64,000 nt of DNA from Penium margaritaceum. Its lineage: Eukaryota > Streptophyta > Zygnematophyceae > Desmidiales > Peniaceae. Numbering within the stretch: position 1 is the stretch's first letter; each line of letters begins with the position of its first letter. Positions 26,130 to 41,880 of the stretch are shown piece after piece. Where the stretch lies: contig SZWC01006898.1 of the NCBI GenBank assembly GCA_023375785.1, positions 62,041 to 126,040 on the forward strand. The letters are read 5' to 3'. The notes under the pieces are model-generated. The model was given only the letters and a program-made list of their open reading frames with translations. It ran no database searches and was not told the origin of the DNA. Made by a program: the position numbers and the translations under genes.

Positions 26130-26525
26130 TTTATGCACAACGTTTACACACAAACATTATGCTCAAAGTTTAGGCACAATGTTTATCCAAAACGTTTATG
26201 CACAAAGTTTATGCACAAAGTTTATGCACAACGTTTACACACAAACATTATGCTCAAAGTTTAGGCACAATGTTTATCCAAAACGTTTATGCACAAATTT
26301 TATTCACAATATTTATGCACAAAGTTTAGACACAAAGCGTATGCACAAAGTTTATGCACAACGTTTATGCACAATAGTTAGCAGAAATTCTATGCAGAAG
26401 TTTTATGCAGCAACTTTATGCACAAAGTTTAGACACAAAGCGTATGCACAAAGTTTATGCACAACGTTTATGCACAATAGTTAGCAGAAATTCTATGCAG
26501 AAGTTTTATGCAGCAACTTTATGCA
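26130..26525 (+). repeat. Local duplications of 91 and 102 bp
   Basis: TAGGCAC recurs at 26171 and 26262 (seven units). AGACACAAAGCGT recurs at 26329 and 26431; the 102-bp offset is two bases short of eight units because the copied piece holds an irregular unit (AATAGTTAGCAG). Confidence 0.75.
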
Positions 26526-29500
26526 CAAAGCTTATGAACAACGTATACACACAAAGTTTATGGACAAAGTTTATGCACAAAGCTAAAGAAAAACGTTTAC
26601 GCACAAAGTTTATGCACAAAATTCATGCAAAACGTTTATGCACAAAGTTTATGCAGAAAGTTAATGCACAACATTTATGCAAAACATTTATGCACAAATA
26701 TTATTCACAACGTTTGTGAACAAAGTTTGTGCAAAACGTTTAAACACAAATTCTGCACAGATTTTATGCACAAAGTTTATGCACAATGTTTATGCACAAT
26801 GTTTATGCACAACTTTTATGCACAAAGGTTACGCATAAAGCTTATGCACAACGTTTATGCACAAAGTTTATACACAAAGTTTATGTCAATACGTTTAACA
26901 CAAAGTTTATGCACAACGTTTACGGACAAAGTTTTTGCACAAAGTTTACACACAAAGTTTATGCACAAACTTTATGCACAAAGTTTGAGCATAAAGTTTA
27001 TGCACAATGTTTATAAACAAATTTTATGCACAAAGGTTATGCACAACGTTTATGCACAAGATTTATGCACAAAGTTTATGCACAAAGTTTTACACAACCC
27101 TTTATGCAAATCGTTTGTGATCAAAATTTATGCACAAAGTTTATGCACAACGTTTATGCACAAACGTTATGCACAAAGTTTATGCACAACATTTATTAAC
27201 AAAGTTTATGAACAAAGGTTATGCAGCAAGTTAACCCACAAAAAGTTTATGCACAAAGTTTTTGCACAAGGTTTATACACAAAGTTTATACACAAAGCTT
27301 ATGCACAAAACTAATGCACAAAGTTCATGCACAAAGTTTATGCACAAAGTTTCTGCACAACATTTTTGCAAGAAGTTCATGCACAAAGTTTATACACGAA
27401 GTTTATGCAAAAAGTTAATAAAAAAAGTGTACACACAAAGTTTATGCACAAAGTTTACACACAAATTTTATGCACATCGTTTATGAACAAAGTTTATGCA
27501 AAAAGTGTACACACAAAGTTTATGCACAAAGTTTATACACAAAGTTTATACACAAAATTTATGCACAAAGGTTATGCACAACTTTTATGCACAAACTTTA
27601 TGCACAAAGTTTATGCAAAAAGTTTATGCACAAATTTTAGACACAAAGTTTATGCACAAAGCTTTTGCACAAAGTTCATGCACAAATTTTACACACAAAG
27701 TTTATGCAGAAACTTTATAATCAAAGTTTATGCACATAGTTTATGCATAAACTTTATACACAAAGTTTACACACAAATTTTATGCACAAAGTTTATGCAC
27801 AAAGTTTACAAACAAAGTTTATACACAAAGTTTATGCAAAACGTTTATGCACATACTTTATGCACAAAGTTTATGCACAACGTTCATGCAAAACGTTTAT
27901 GCACAAAGTGTACACACAAATTTTATGCACCAGCTTTATGCATAAAGTTTATGCACAAAGTTATGCATAACGTTTCTGAACAAAGTTTATGCACAACGTT
28001 TATGCACAAAGTGTACACACAAATTTTATGCACCAGCTTTATGCATAAAGTTTATGCACAAAGTTATGCATAACGTTTCTGAACAAAGTTTATGCACAAC
28101 GTTTATGCTCAATGTTTACACACAGAGTTTATGCACAACGTTTTTGCACAAAGTTAATGCACAAATTTTATACACAAAGTTTATGCACAAACTTTATGCA
28201 AAACGTCTATGCACAAAGTTTATGCACAACGTTTTTGCACAAAGTTAATGCACAAATTTTATACACAAAGTTTATGCACAAACTTTATGCAAAACGTCTA
28301 TGCACAAAGTTTATGCACAAAGTTTATACACAAAGATTATGCACAAAGGTTATGCACAAAGTTTATCCACAAACTGTATGCACAAAGTTTATGCACAAAG
28401 TTTATGCACAAAGTTTACACACAACGTTTATGCACAACGTTTTTGCACAAAGTTTATGCACAAAGTTTACACTCAGATTTTATGCACAAAGCTTATGCAC
28501 AAAGTTAATGCACAAAGTTTATGAACAAAGTTTATACACAAAGGTATTGCACAAATGTTATGCACAAAGTTTATGCACAAAATTCTTGCACAAAGTTTAT
28601 GCACAAATTTTCTGCACAAAGTTTATGCAAAACGTTTATGCACAAGGTTTATGCAAAACTTAAAAGCACAACATTTATTCACAAATTTTATGAACAAAGG
28701 TTATGCAAAAAGTTAACACACACAAAGTTTATGCACAATGTTTTTGCACAAAGTTTATACACAAAGTTTATACACAGTTTATGCACAAAATTAATGCACA
28801 AAGTTTATGCACAAAGTTTCTGCACAACGTTTCTGCACAAAGTTCATGCACAAAGTTTATACACAAAGTTTATGCAGAAAGGTTATACAAAAAGTGTACA
28901 CACAAAGTTTATGCACAAAGTTTACACACAAAATTTATGCACAACGTTTATGAACAAAGTTTATGCACAACGTTTATGCACAAAGTTTATGCGTAAAGCT
29001 TATACACAAAGTTTATACACAAAGTTTATGCACAAAGGTTATGAACAACATTTATGCACAAACCTTATGCACAAAGTTTATGCACAAAGTTTACACACAA
29101 AGTTTATGCACAGAGCTTTTGCACAAAGTATATGCACAAATTGTATACACAGAGTTTATGCAGAAACTTTATGCACAAAGTTTATGCAAAACGTTTATGC
29201 ATAAATTGTATACACAAAGTTTACACACAAAGTTTATGCACAAAGTTTATGCATAAAGTTTACACACAAAGGTTATACACAAAGTTTATGAACAAAGTTT
29301 ATGCACATACTTTATGCACAAAGTTGATGCACAACGTTCATGCAAAACGTTTATGCACAAATTTTATGCAAAACGTTTATACACAAAGTCTATGCACAAC
29401 GTTTATGCACAAAGTTTATGCACAAAGTTTATGCAAAAAAGTTTATGCAAAACATTTATGGACAAAGTTCATGCACAAAGTTTGTACACAAAGTTTATAC

Positions 29501-30409
29501 ACAAAGTTTATGCACACAGTTTATTCACAAAGTTTATGCACAAATTTTATGCACAAAGTTTATGAACAAAGGTTTTGCACAAAGTTTATTCACAAAGTTT
29601 ATGCACAAGTTTTATGCACAAAGTTTATACATAATGTTTATACACAAATTATGCACAAAGGTTATGCAAAACGTTTATGCACACCATTTATGCAAAACTT
29701 CTATCCACAAAGTTTATTCACAAAGTTTGTAAACAAAGTTTATGTAAAACTTTTATACACAAAGTTTATGCAAAAAATCTATGCACAAAGTTTATGCACA
29801 AAGCTTATGCACAACTTTTATGCACAAAGTTTACGCAGAAAGTTTATGCACAAAGTTTATGCACAAAGTTTTACACAAAGTTAACACACAAAGTTTATGC
29901 ACAAAGTTCTTGCACAAAGTTTATGCACAACAATGACGCACAAAGAATATGCACAAAGTTTATACACAAAGTTTATGCATAAAGTTTTTGCAGAAAGCTT
30001 ATGCACAAAGTTTACGCGCAACGTTTATGCACAAGCTTTATGCACAAAGTTTATGCACAAAATTTATGCAAAACGTTTATGAACAAACTTTATGCACAAA
30101 GTTTATGCACAAAGTTTATGCACAACGTTTATGCACAAACTTTATGCACAACGTTTACGCACAAAGTTTATGAAAAAAGGGAATGCACAAAGTTTATGCA
30201 TAAATTGTTTGCACAAATTTCATGAAAAAAGTCTATACACACAGTTTATGCACAAACTTAATGCACAAAGTTTACACACAAAGTTTCTGCACAAAGGGTT
30301 TGCACAAATTTCATGCACAAAGTTTATACACAAAGTTTATGCTCAAAGTTTAAGCACAAAGTTTATGCACAAAGTTCATGCAAAACGTTTGTACAAAAAG
30401 TGTACACAC

Positions 30410-30838
30410 AAAGTTTATGCACAAAGTTTATGCACAAAGTTTATGCACAACGTTTATGCACAAAGTTTATGCACAAAGTTTATGCACAACGTTTATGCAC
30501 AAAGTTTATGCACAAAGTTTATGCACAACGTTTATGCACAAAGTTTATGCACAAAGTTTATGCACAACGTTTATGCACAAAGTTTATGCACAAAGTTTAT
30601 GCACAACGTTTATGCACAAAGTTTATGCACAAAGTTTATGCACAACGTTTATGCACAAAGTTTATGCACAAAGTTTATGCACAACGTTTATGCACAAAGT
30701 TTATGCACAAAGTTTATGCACAACGTTTATGCACAAAGTTTATGCACAAAGTTTATGCACAACGTTTATGCACAAAGTTTATGCACAAAGTTTATGCACA
30801 ACGTTTATGCACAAAGTTTATGCACAAAGTTTATGTTG
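30410..30838 (+). repeat. Homogeneous 39-bp trimer block (two canonical units plus one CpG unit)
   Basis: About eleven tandem copies of a 39-bp repeat, each made of two TTTATGCACAAAG units and one TTTATGCACAACG unit. The CG falls at 30451 and then every 39 bases to 30802, with a final variant at 30841 (TTGAACG). Copies are essentially identical, unlike the noisy array around them, so the block was amplified recently. 39 bp equals 13 codons, so each forward frame repeats a 13-residue peptide exactly here. Confidence 0.9.
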
Positions 30839-33800
30839 AACGTTTATGCACAAAGTTTACAAACAAAGTTTATGCACAAAGCTGTTGCACAAATTTTATG
30901 CACAAAGTTTATGCACAAAGTTTATGCACAAATTTGATGCACAAAGTTTATACATAAAGTTTATGTACAAAGAGTATGCACAACGTTTATGCACAAACTA
31001 TATTAAAAAAGATTATGCACAAATTTTATGCACAAAGTTTATGCACAACATTTACAGACAATGCTTATGCACAACGTTTTTGCACAAATTTTATGCACAA
31101 TGTTTATACACAAAGTTTATGCACAAAGATTTTGCACATTTTTTATGCATAAAGTTTATGCACAACGTTTATGTACAAAGTTCACACACAAATTTTATGC
31201 ACCAGCTTTATGCATAAAGTTTATGCACAAAGTTATGCAAAACATTTCTGAACAAAGTTTATGCACAAAGTTTACGCACAATGTTTACACACAGAGTTTA
31301 TGCAAAACGTTTTTGCACAACGTTTATGCACAAATTTTACACACAAAGCTTATGCACAAAGGTAATGCACAACGTTTACGCACAAACTGTTTGCACAAAG
31401 TTTATGCACAAAGTTTATGCACAACATTTATGCACAAAGTTTACACACAACGTTTATGCACAACGTTTTTGAACAAAGTTTATACACAAAGTTTACACTC
31501 AGATTTTATGCACAAACCGTTTGCACAAAGTTTATGCACAAAGTTTATGAACAAAGTTTATACACAAAGCTATTGCACAAAGGTTATGCACAACTTTTAT
31601 GCACAAACTTTATGCAAAACGTTCATGCACAAATTTTATGCACAAAGTTTATGCAAAACGTTTATGCACAAGGGTTTTGCACAACGCTTATGCACAACGT
31701 TTATGCAAAAACATTATGCAAAATGTTTATGCACAAAGTTCATGCACAAATTTTATGCACTAAGTTTATGCACAAAGTTTATGTACAACGTTTATGCACA
31801 AACTTTATGCTCAAAGTTTATGCAAAACGTTTTTGCACAAAGGTTATGCAAAACGTTTCTGCACAAATTCTATGCACAAACTTTATGCACAAACGTATAC
31901 ACAAAGTTTATGCACAAAGTTTGTGCACAAAGTTTATGCACGAAGATTATGCACAAAGGTTACACACAAAGCTTATGCACAAAGTTTATGCACAAAGTTT
32001 ATACACAAAGTTTATGCAAAATGGTTATGCACAAAGTTTATGCACAACATTTATGCAAAACGTTTATGCACCAATTTTATGAACAATGTTTATGCACAAA
32101 GTTTATGCACAAAGTTTATGCACCAATCTTATGCACAAAGTTTATGCACAAAGTATTTGCACAACATTTATGCACAAATTCTGTGCATAAAGTTTATGCA
32201 CAAAGTATATGAAAAAAGTTTATGCACAAATATTATGCACAAAGGTTATGCATAAAGTTTACACAAAATGTTTATGCACAAAAATTTTGAACAATGTTTA
32301 TGCACAAAGTTTAAACACAAACTTTATGCACAAAGTTTATGCACAAAGTTCACAAACAAAGCTTCTGCACAAAGTTTATGCACAACGTTTATGCACAAAT
32401 TTAATGTACAAAGTTCATGCACGAAGTTTTTGCACAACGTTTATACACAAAGTTTGCGCACAAAGTTTATGCACAAAGTTTATGCACAAAGTTTATGCAC
32501 AAAGTTTACGCACAAAGTTTATGCACAAAGTTTATACACAAAGTTTATACACAAAGTTTATGCACAAAGGTTGTACACAAAGTTTATGCAGAAACTCTAT
32601 GGACAAAGATTATGCACAAAGTTTATGCACAAAGCTTACACACAATGTTTATGCACAGTTTTTTTGCACAGTGTTTCTGAACAAATTTTATACACAAAGT
32701 CTATGCTGAAACTTTATGCACAAAGTTTATGCACAAAGATTATGCACAAAGTTTATACACAAAGTTTATGCGCAAAGTTTATGCAAAAGTTTTACACCCA
32801 AAGTTTATGCACAAATGTTATGCACAAATTTTATGCACAAAGTTTATGCACAAAGTGTATGCACAACGTTCATGCACAAAGCTTATGCACAAAGTTTATA
32901 CACAAAGTTTATGCACAAAGTTTATGCACCAAGTTTATGCACAACGTTTATGCAAAACTATTATGCACAAAGTTTATGCACAACGTTTATACACAGAGTT
33001 TATGCACAAAGTTTATGCACAAAGTTTTTGCTCAATTTGATGCATAGAATTTGTGCAGAAAGGTTACGCACAAAGTTTATGCACAAAGTTTATGCAAAAT
33101 GTTTATGCACAAAGATTATGCACAAAGTTTATACACAACATTTATGCAAAACGTTTATGCACAAAGTTTTTTCACAAAGTTTATGCACAAAAGTTATGCA
33201 CAAAGTTTATGCACAAAGTTTATGCACAACGTTTATGCAAAACTGTTATGCGCAAAGTTAATGCACAAAGCTTATACACAAAGTTTATGCACAAAGTTTA
33301 TGCACAAAGTTTATGCACAAAGGTTACGCACAAAGTTTATGTACATAGTTTATGCACAAAGTTTATGCACAAAGTTTATACACAACGTTTATACACAAAG
33401 GTTCTGCACAAATTTTATGCACAAAGTTCATGCACAACATTTATGCAAAACGTTTATGCACAAAGTTTGTTCAAAACTTTTGTAAACAAAGTTTATGCAA
33501 AACGTTTATACACAAAGTTTATGCACATCTTTTATGCACAACGTTTATGCACAAAGTTTACACACAATGTTTCTGCCAAAAGTTTTTGCACAAAGTTCAT
33601 GCACGAAGTTTATACACAAATTTTGTGCACAAATTTTATGTAGAAAGCTTACACACAAAGTTTATGCACAAAGTTTATGCACAAAATTTATGCAAAACGT
33701 TTATGAACAAACTTTATGCACAAAGTTTATGCACAAAGTTTATGCACAACGTTTATGCACAAACTTTGTGCACAACGTTTACGCACAAAGTTTATGAAAA

Positions 33801-36800
33801 AAGGGAATGCACAAAGTTTATGCATAAATTGTTTGCACAAATTTCATGAAAAAAGTCTATACACACAGTTTATGCACAAAATTAATGCACAAAGTTTATG
33901 CACAAAGTTTACACACAAAGTTTCTGCACAAAGGGTTTGCACAAATTTCATGCACAAAGTTTATACACAAAGTTTATGCTCAAAGTTTAAGCACAAAGTT
34001 TATGCACAAAGTTCATGCAAAACGTTTGTACAAAAAGTGTACACACAAAGTTTATGCACAAAGTTTACGCACAAAGTTTATGCACAAAGTTTAAGCACAA
34101 AGTTTATGCACAAAGTTCATGCAAAACGTTTGTACAAAAAGTGTACACACAAAGTTTATGCACAAAGTTTACGCACAAAGTTTATGCACAAAGTTTATAC
34201 ATAAAGTATATACAATAAGTGTACACACAAAGTTTTACACATAAAGGTTTTGCACAGAGTTTATGGACAACAATTACGCACAAAGTGTATGCACAAGTTA
34301 TACAAAAAGTTTATGCAAAACCTTTAGGCCCAAACATTATGCACAAACATTATGCATAAAGTTTATACACAAAGTTTATGCAAAACGTTTATGCACAAAG
34401 TTTACGCACAAAGTTCATGCACAAGCTTTATGCACAAAGTTTATGCACAAAGCTTATGCAAAACGTTTATGAACAAAGTTGATGCACAAAGTTTATTCAC
34501 AATGTTTATGCACAAAGTTTATGCACAAAGTTTATGCACAAAGTTTATGTTGAACGTTTATGCACAAAGTTTACAAACAAAGTTTATGCACAAAGCTGTT
34601 GCACAAATTTTATGCACAAAGTTTATGCACAAAGTTTATGCACAAAGTTTATGTTGAACGTTTATGCACAAAGTTTACAAACAAAGTTTATGCACAAAGC
34701 TGTTGCACAAATTTTATGCACAAAGTTTATGCACAAAGTTTATGCACAAAGTTGATGCACAAAGTTTATACATAAAGTTTATGCACAAAGAGTATGCACA
34801 ACGTTTATGCACAAACTATATTAAAAAACATTATGCATAAATTTTATGCACAAAGTTTATGCACAACATTTACAGACAATGCTTATGCACAACGTTTTTG
34901 CACAAATTTTATGCACAATGTTTATACACAAAGTTTATGCACAAAGATTTTGCACATTGTTTATGCATAAAGTTTATGCACAACGTTTATGTACAAAGTT
35001 CACACACAAATTTTATGCACCAGCTTTATGCATAAAGTTTATGCACAAAGTTATGCAAAACATTTCTGAACAAAGTTTATGCACAAAGTTTACGCACAAT
35101 GTTTACACACAGAGTTTATGCAAAACGTTTTTGCATAAAGTTAATGCACAAATTTTACACACGAAGTTTATTCACAAAGGTCATGCACAACGTTTATGCA
35201 CAAACTGTTTGCACAAAGTTTATGCACAACATTTATGCACAAAGTTTACACACAACGTTTATGCACAACGTTTTTTAACAAAGTTTATACACAGAGTTTA
35301 CACTCAGATTTTATGCACAAACCGTTTGCACAAAGTTTATGCACAAAGTTTATGAACAAAGTTTAACACAAAGCTATTGCACAAAGGTTATGCACAACGT
35401 TTATGCACAAACTTTATGCAAAAAGTTCATGCACAAATTTTATGCACAAAGTTTATGCAAAACGTTTATGCACAAGGGTTTTGCACAACGCTTATGCACA
35501 ACGTTTATGCAAAAACATTATGCAAAACGTTTATGCACAAAGTTCATGCACAAATTTTATGCACTAAGTTTATGCACAAAGTTTATGTACAACGTTTATG
35601 CACAAACTTTATGCTCAAAGTTTATGCAAAAAGTTTTTGCACAAAGGTTATGCAAAACGTTTATGCACAAATTCTATGCACAAACTTTATGCACAAACGT
35701 ATACACAAAGTTTATGCACAAAGTTTGTGCACAAAGTTTATGCACGAAGATTATGCACAAAGGTTACACACAAAGCTTATGCACAAAGTTTATGCACAAA
35801 GTTTATACAAAAGGTTTATGCAAAATGGTTATGCACAAAGTTTATGCACAACATTTATGCAAAACGTTTATGCACAAATTTTATGAACAACGTTTATGCA
35901 CAAAGTTTATGCACAAAGTTTATGCACCAATCTTATGCACAAAGTTTATGCACAAAGTATTTGCACAACATTTATGCACAAATTCTGTGCATAAAGTTTA
36001 TGCACAAAGTATATGCAAAACGTTTATGCACAAATTTTATGCACAAAGGTTATGCATAAAGTTTACACAAAATGTTTATGCACAAAATTTTTGAACAATG
36101 TTTATGCACAAAGTTTAAACACAAACTTTATGCACAAATTTTATGCACAAAGTTCACAAACAAAGCTTCTGCACAAAGTTTATGCACAACGTTTATGCAC
36201 AAATTTAATGTACAAAGTTTATGCACGAAGTTTTTGCACAACGTTTATACACAAAGTTTGCGCACAAAGTTTATGCACAAAGTTTATGCACAAAGTTTAT
36301 GCACAAAGTTTACGCACAAAGTTTATGCACAAAGTTTACACACAAAGTTTATACACAAAGTTTATGCACAAAGGTTGTACACAATGTTTATGCAGAAACT
36401 CTATGGACAAAGATTATGCACAAAGTTTATGCACAAAGCTTACACACAATGTTTATGCACAGTTTTTTTGCACAGCGTTTCTGAACAAATTTTATACACA
36501 AAGTTTATGCTGAAACTTTATGCACAAAGTTTATGCACAAAGATTATGCACAAAGTTTAAAAACAAAGTTTATGCGCAAAGTTTATGCAAAAGATTTACA
36601 CCCAAAGTTTATGCACAAAGTTTATGCACAAATTTTATGCACAAAGTTTATGCACAAAGTGTATGCACAACGTTCATGCACAAAGCTTATGCACAAAGTT
36701 TATGCACAAAGTTTATGCACCAAGTTTATGCACAACGTTTATGCAAAACTATTATGCACAAAGTTTATGCACAACGTTTATACACAGAGTTTATGCACAA

Positions 36801-37959
36801 AGTTTATGCACAAAGTTTTTGCTCAATTTGATGCACAAAATTTGTGCAGAAAGGTTACGCACAAAGTTTATGCACAAAGTTTATGCAAAATGTTTATGCA
36901 CAAAGATTATACACAAAGTTTATACACAACATTTATGCAAAAAGTTTATGCACAAAGTTTTTTCACAAAGTTTATGCACAAACGTTGTGCACAAAGTTTA
37001 TGCACAAAGTTTATGCACAACGTTTATGCAAAACTGTTATGCACAAAGTTAATGCACAAAGCTTATACACAAAGTTTATGAACAAAGTTTATGCACAAAG
37101 TTTATGCACAAAGGTTACGCACAAAGTTTATGTACATAGTTTATGCACAAAGTTTATGCACAAAGTTTATACACAACGTTTATACACAAAGGTTCTCCAC
37201 AAACTTTATGCACAAAGTTCATGCACAACATTTATGCAAAACGTTTATGCACAAAGTTTGTTCAAAAGTTTTGTAAACAAAGTTTATGCAAAACGTTTAT
37301 ACACTAAGTTTATGCACATCTTTTATGCACAAAGTTTATGCACAAAGTTTACACACAATGTTTCTGCCAAAAGTTTTTGCACAAAGTTCATGCACGAAGT
37401 TTATACACAAAGTTTGTGCACAACGTTTATGTAGAAAGCTTACACACAAAGTTTATGCACAAAGTTTATGTACAAAGTTTATGCACAAAGTTTATGCACA
37501 AATTTTATACACAAAGTTTATACACAATGTTTTTGCACAAAGGTTATGCATAACGTTTATGCACAAACTTTATGCACAAAGTTTCTGCACAAAGTTTATG
37601 CAGAAAGTTTATGCACAAAGTTTACACACAAAGTTTATGCACAAGTTTTTTGCACAAAGTTTATGCACAAAGTTTATGCTGAAACTTTATGCACAAAGTT
37701 TATGCACAAATTTTATGCACAAAGTTTTGTACACAAAGTTTACATAAAAAGTTTATGCGCAGAGTTCATGCACAAATTTTACACACAAGATTTATGCACA
37801 AAGTTTATGCACAAATTTTATGCACAAGTTTTATGCACAAAGTTTATGCACAACGTTTATGCACAAAGTTTATGCACAAATTTTACACACAACGTTTATG
37901 CACAAAGTTTATGCACAAAGTTTAGCACAATGTTTATGCACAAAGTTTATGCACAAAGT

Positions 37960-38430
37960 TTATGCACAAAGTTTATGCACAACTTTTATGCAAAACTATT
38001 ATGCACATAGTTTATGCACAACGTTTATACACAAAGTTTATGCACAAAGTTTATGCGCAAAGTTCATGCACAAAGTTTTTGCTCAACGTTTATGCACAAA
38101 GTTTGTGCACAAAGGTTACGCACAACTTTTATGCACAAAGTTTATGCAAAATGTTTATGCACAAAGTTTATACACAAAGTTTATGCACAAAGTTTATGCA
38201 CAACTTTTATGCACCAAGCTTACGCACAAAGTTTATGCACAAAGTTTATGCACAACTTTTATGCAAAACTATTATGCACAAAGTTTATGCACAACGTTTA
38301 TACACAAAGTTTATGCACAAAGTTTATGCGCAAAGTTCATGCACAAAGTTTTTGCTCAACGTTTATGCACAAAGTTTGTGCACAAAGGTTACGCACAACT
38401 TTTATGCACAAAGTTTATGCAAAATGATTA
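37960..38430 (+). repeat. 273-bp tandem duplication
   Basis: AACTATTATGCAC recurs at 37994 and 38267 with 21 units between, and the order of variants is preserved over most of the copied stretch. Confidence 0.75.
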
Positions 38431-41400
38431 TGCACAAAGTTTATACACAAAGTTTATACACAACATTTATGCACAAAGTTTATGCACAACATTTATGCAA
38501 AATGTTTATGCACAAAGTTTATTCACTACGTTTGTAAACGAAGTTTATGCAAAACTTTTATGCACAAAGTTTATGCAAAACGTTTATGCACAAAGTTTAT
38601 GCACAAAGTTTATGCACAACTTTTATGCACCAAGCTTACGCACAAAGTTTATGCACAAAGTTTATGCACAAATTTTTACACAACGTTTATACACAAAGTT
38701 TACACACAAAGTTTTTGCACAGACTTTATGCACAACAATTACGCACAAAGTTTATGCACTAAGTTTATACACAAAATTAATGCAAAAACTATAGGCAAAA
38801 ACTTTTTGCACAAACATTATGCACAAAGTTTATACACAAAGATTATGCACAAAGTTTATGCACAAAGTTTACAGACAAAGATCATGCAAAGATTTATGCA
38901 CAAAGTTTATGCACAAAGTTTATGCAAAATGTTTATGAACAAAGCTTATACACACTGTTTATGCACAACGTTTATGCACAAAATTTAGGCACAAAGTTTA
39001 TGCACAAAGTTTATGTTGAACTTTTATGCACAAAGTTTACACACAAAGTTTATGCACAAAGTTTTTGCACAAAGTTTATGCACAAAGTTTAAAAACAAAG
39101 TTTATGCACAAAGTTTATGCACAAAGTTTATGCACAAAGTTTATACACAAAGTTTATGCACAAAGAGTATGCACAATGTTTATGCACAAACTTTATGCAC
39201 AAAGTTTATGCACAAAGTTTATGCACAAAGTTTATGGACAACGTTTACACACAATGCTTAAGCACAAAGTTTTTGCACAAATTTTATGCACAACGTTTAT
39301 ACACAAATTTTATGCACAAAGTTTATGCACACCGTTTATGCACAATGTTTATGCACAACGTTTATGCACAAAGTTTACACACATATTTTATGCACCAGCT
39401 TTATGCATAAAGTTTTTGCACAAAGCTATGCAACACGTTTTTTAACAAAGCTTATGCACAAAGTTTATGCACAATGATTACACACAGAGGTTATGCACAA
39501 CGTTTTTGCACAAAGTTAATGCACAAATTTTATGCACAAAGTTTATTCACAAACTTTATGCAAAACGTCTATCCACAAAGTTTATGCACAAATTTTATAC
39601 ACAAAGTTTATGCACAAAGGTTATGCACAACGTTTATGCACAAACTGTATGCACAAAGTTTATGAACAAAGTTTATGCACAAAGTTTACACACAACGTTT
39701 ATGCACAATGGTTTTGCACAAAGTTTATGCACAAAGTTATTGCACAAATGCTATGCACAACGTTTATGCACAAACTTTATGCACAAAGTTTATGCACAAA
39801 TTTTATGCACAAAGTTTATGCAAAACGTTTATGCACAAGGTTTTTGCACAACGCTTATGCACAACGTTTATGCAAAAACTTCATGCACAAAGTTTATGCA
39901 CAAAGTTCATTCACAATTTTTATGCACAAAGTTTATGCACAAAGTTTATGTACAACGTTTATGCACAAACTTTATGCTCAAAGTTTATGCACAAAGCTTT
40001 TGCACAAAGGTTATGCACAAAGTTTATGCACAAAGTTTACGCACAAACTTTATGCACAAATGTATACACAAAGTTCATGCACAAAGTTTGTGCACAAAGT
40101 TTATGCACAAAGATTATGCACAAACTTTAAACACAAAGCTTATGCACAAAGTTTATGCACAAAGTTTATACACAAAGTTTATGCAAAACGTTTATGCACA
40201 AAGTTTATGCACATCATTTATGCAAAACAATTATGCACAAAGTTTATGAACAACGTTTATGCACAAATTTTTTGCACAAAGTTTATGCACCAATCTTATG
40301 CACAAAGTTTATGCACAAAGTATTTGCACAAAATCTATGCACAAATTGTATGCACAAAATTTATGGACAAAGTTTATGCACAAAGTTTATGCACAAATTC
40401 TATGCACAAATTTTACGCATAAAGCTTATGCACAAAGTTTATGCACAACGTTTATGCACAAAGTTTATGCACAAAGGTTATGCAAAAAGTTAAGACAAAA
40501 TGTTTATGCACAAAGTTTTTGAACAACCTTTATGCACAAAGTTTAAACACAAACTTTATGCACAAAGTTTATGCACAAACGTTATGCACAAAGTTCACAA
40601 ACAATGCTTCTGCACAAAGTTTATGCGCAAAGTTTATGCACAAATTCAATGCACAAAGTTTATGCACAAAGTTTTTGCACAATGTATATACACAAAGTTT
40701 GCGCACAAAGTTTATGCACAAAGTTTATGCACAAAGTTTATGCACAAAGTTTACGCATAAAGTTTATGCACAAAATTTATTCACAAAGTTTATACACAAA
40801 GTTTATGCACAGAGGTTATACACAACGTTTATGGACAAACTTTATGCACAAAGATTATGCACAAAGTTTATGCACAAAGTTTACACACAAAGTTTATGCA
40901 CATGTTTTTTGCACAAAGGTGATGCATAAAGTTAATACAAAAAGTTCATGTAGAAACTTTATGCACAATGTTTATGCACAAAGTTTATGCACAAAGTTCA
41001 TACACAAAGTTTACACACATAGTTTATGCACAAAGTTTATGCACAAAGTTTACACACAAAGTTTATGCACAAAGTTTATGCATAAAGTTTATGCACAAAG
41101 TTTATGCACAAAGTTTATCCAAAACGTTTATGCTCAAAGTTTATGCACAAAGATTACACACAAAGTTTATTCACAAAGTTTATGCACAAAAGTTATGCAC
41201 AATGTTTATGCACAAAGTTTATGCACAACGTTTATGCAAAACTATTATGCACAAAGTTAATGCACAAAGCTTATGCACAAAGTTGATGCACAAAGTTTAT
41301 GCAAAACGTTTATGCACAAAGTTTATGCACAAAGTTTATGCTCAAAGTGTATGCAAAAAGGTTACGCACAAAGTTTATGTAAAAATTTTATGCACAAAGT

Positions 41401-41689
41401 TTTTGCACAAAGTTTATACACAACGTTTATACACAAAGTTTCTGCACAAAGTGTATGCACAAATTTCATGCACAACATTTATGCAAAACGTTTATGCACA
41501 AAGTTTGTTCAAAGCTTTTGTAAACAAAGTTTATGCAAAACGTTTATACAAAAAGTTTATGCACAACTTTTATGCACAACGTTTATGCACAAAGTTTACA
41601 CACAATGTTTCTGCCAAAAGTTTTTGCACAAAGTTCATGCACGAAGTTCATACACAAAGTTTGTGCACAAAGTTTATGGAGAAAGCTTA

Positions 41690-41880
41690 CACACAAACTT
41701 TATGCACAAAGTTTATGCACACATTTTACGCACAAAGTTTATGCACAAAGCATATGCAAAACGCTTATGCACAACGTTTATGCACAAACTTTATGCACAA
41801 AGTTTATGCACACATTTTACGCACAAAGTTTATGCACAAAGCATATGCAAAACGCTTATGCACAACGTTTATGCACAACA
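41690..41880 (+). repeat. 91-bp tandem duplication
   Basis: ACATTTTAC recurs at 41721 and 41812 (seven units) inside the same order of variant units, including the rare AAAGCATATGC unit. Confidence 0.8.
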
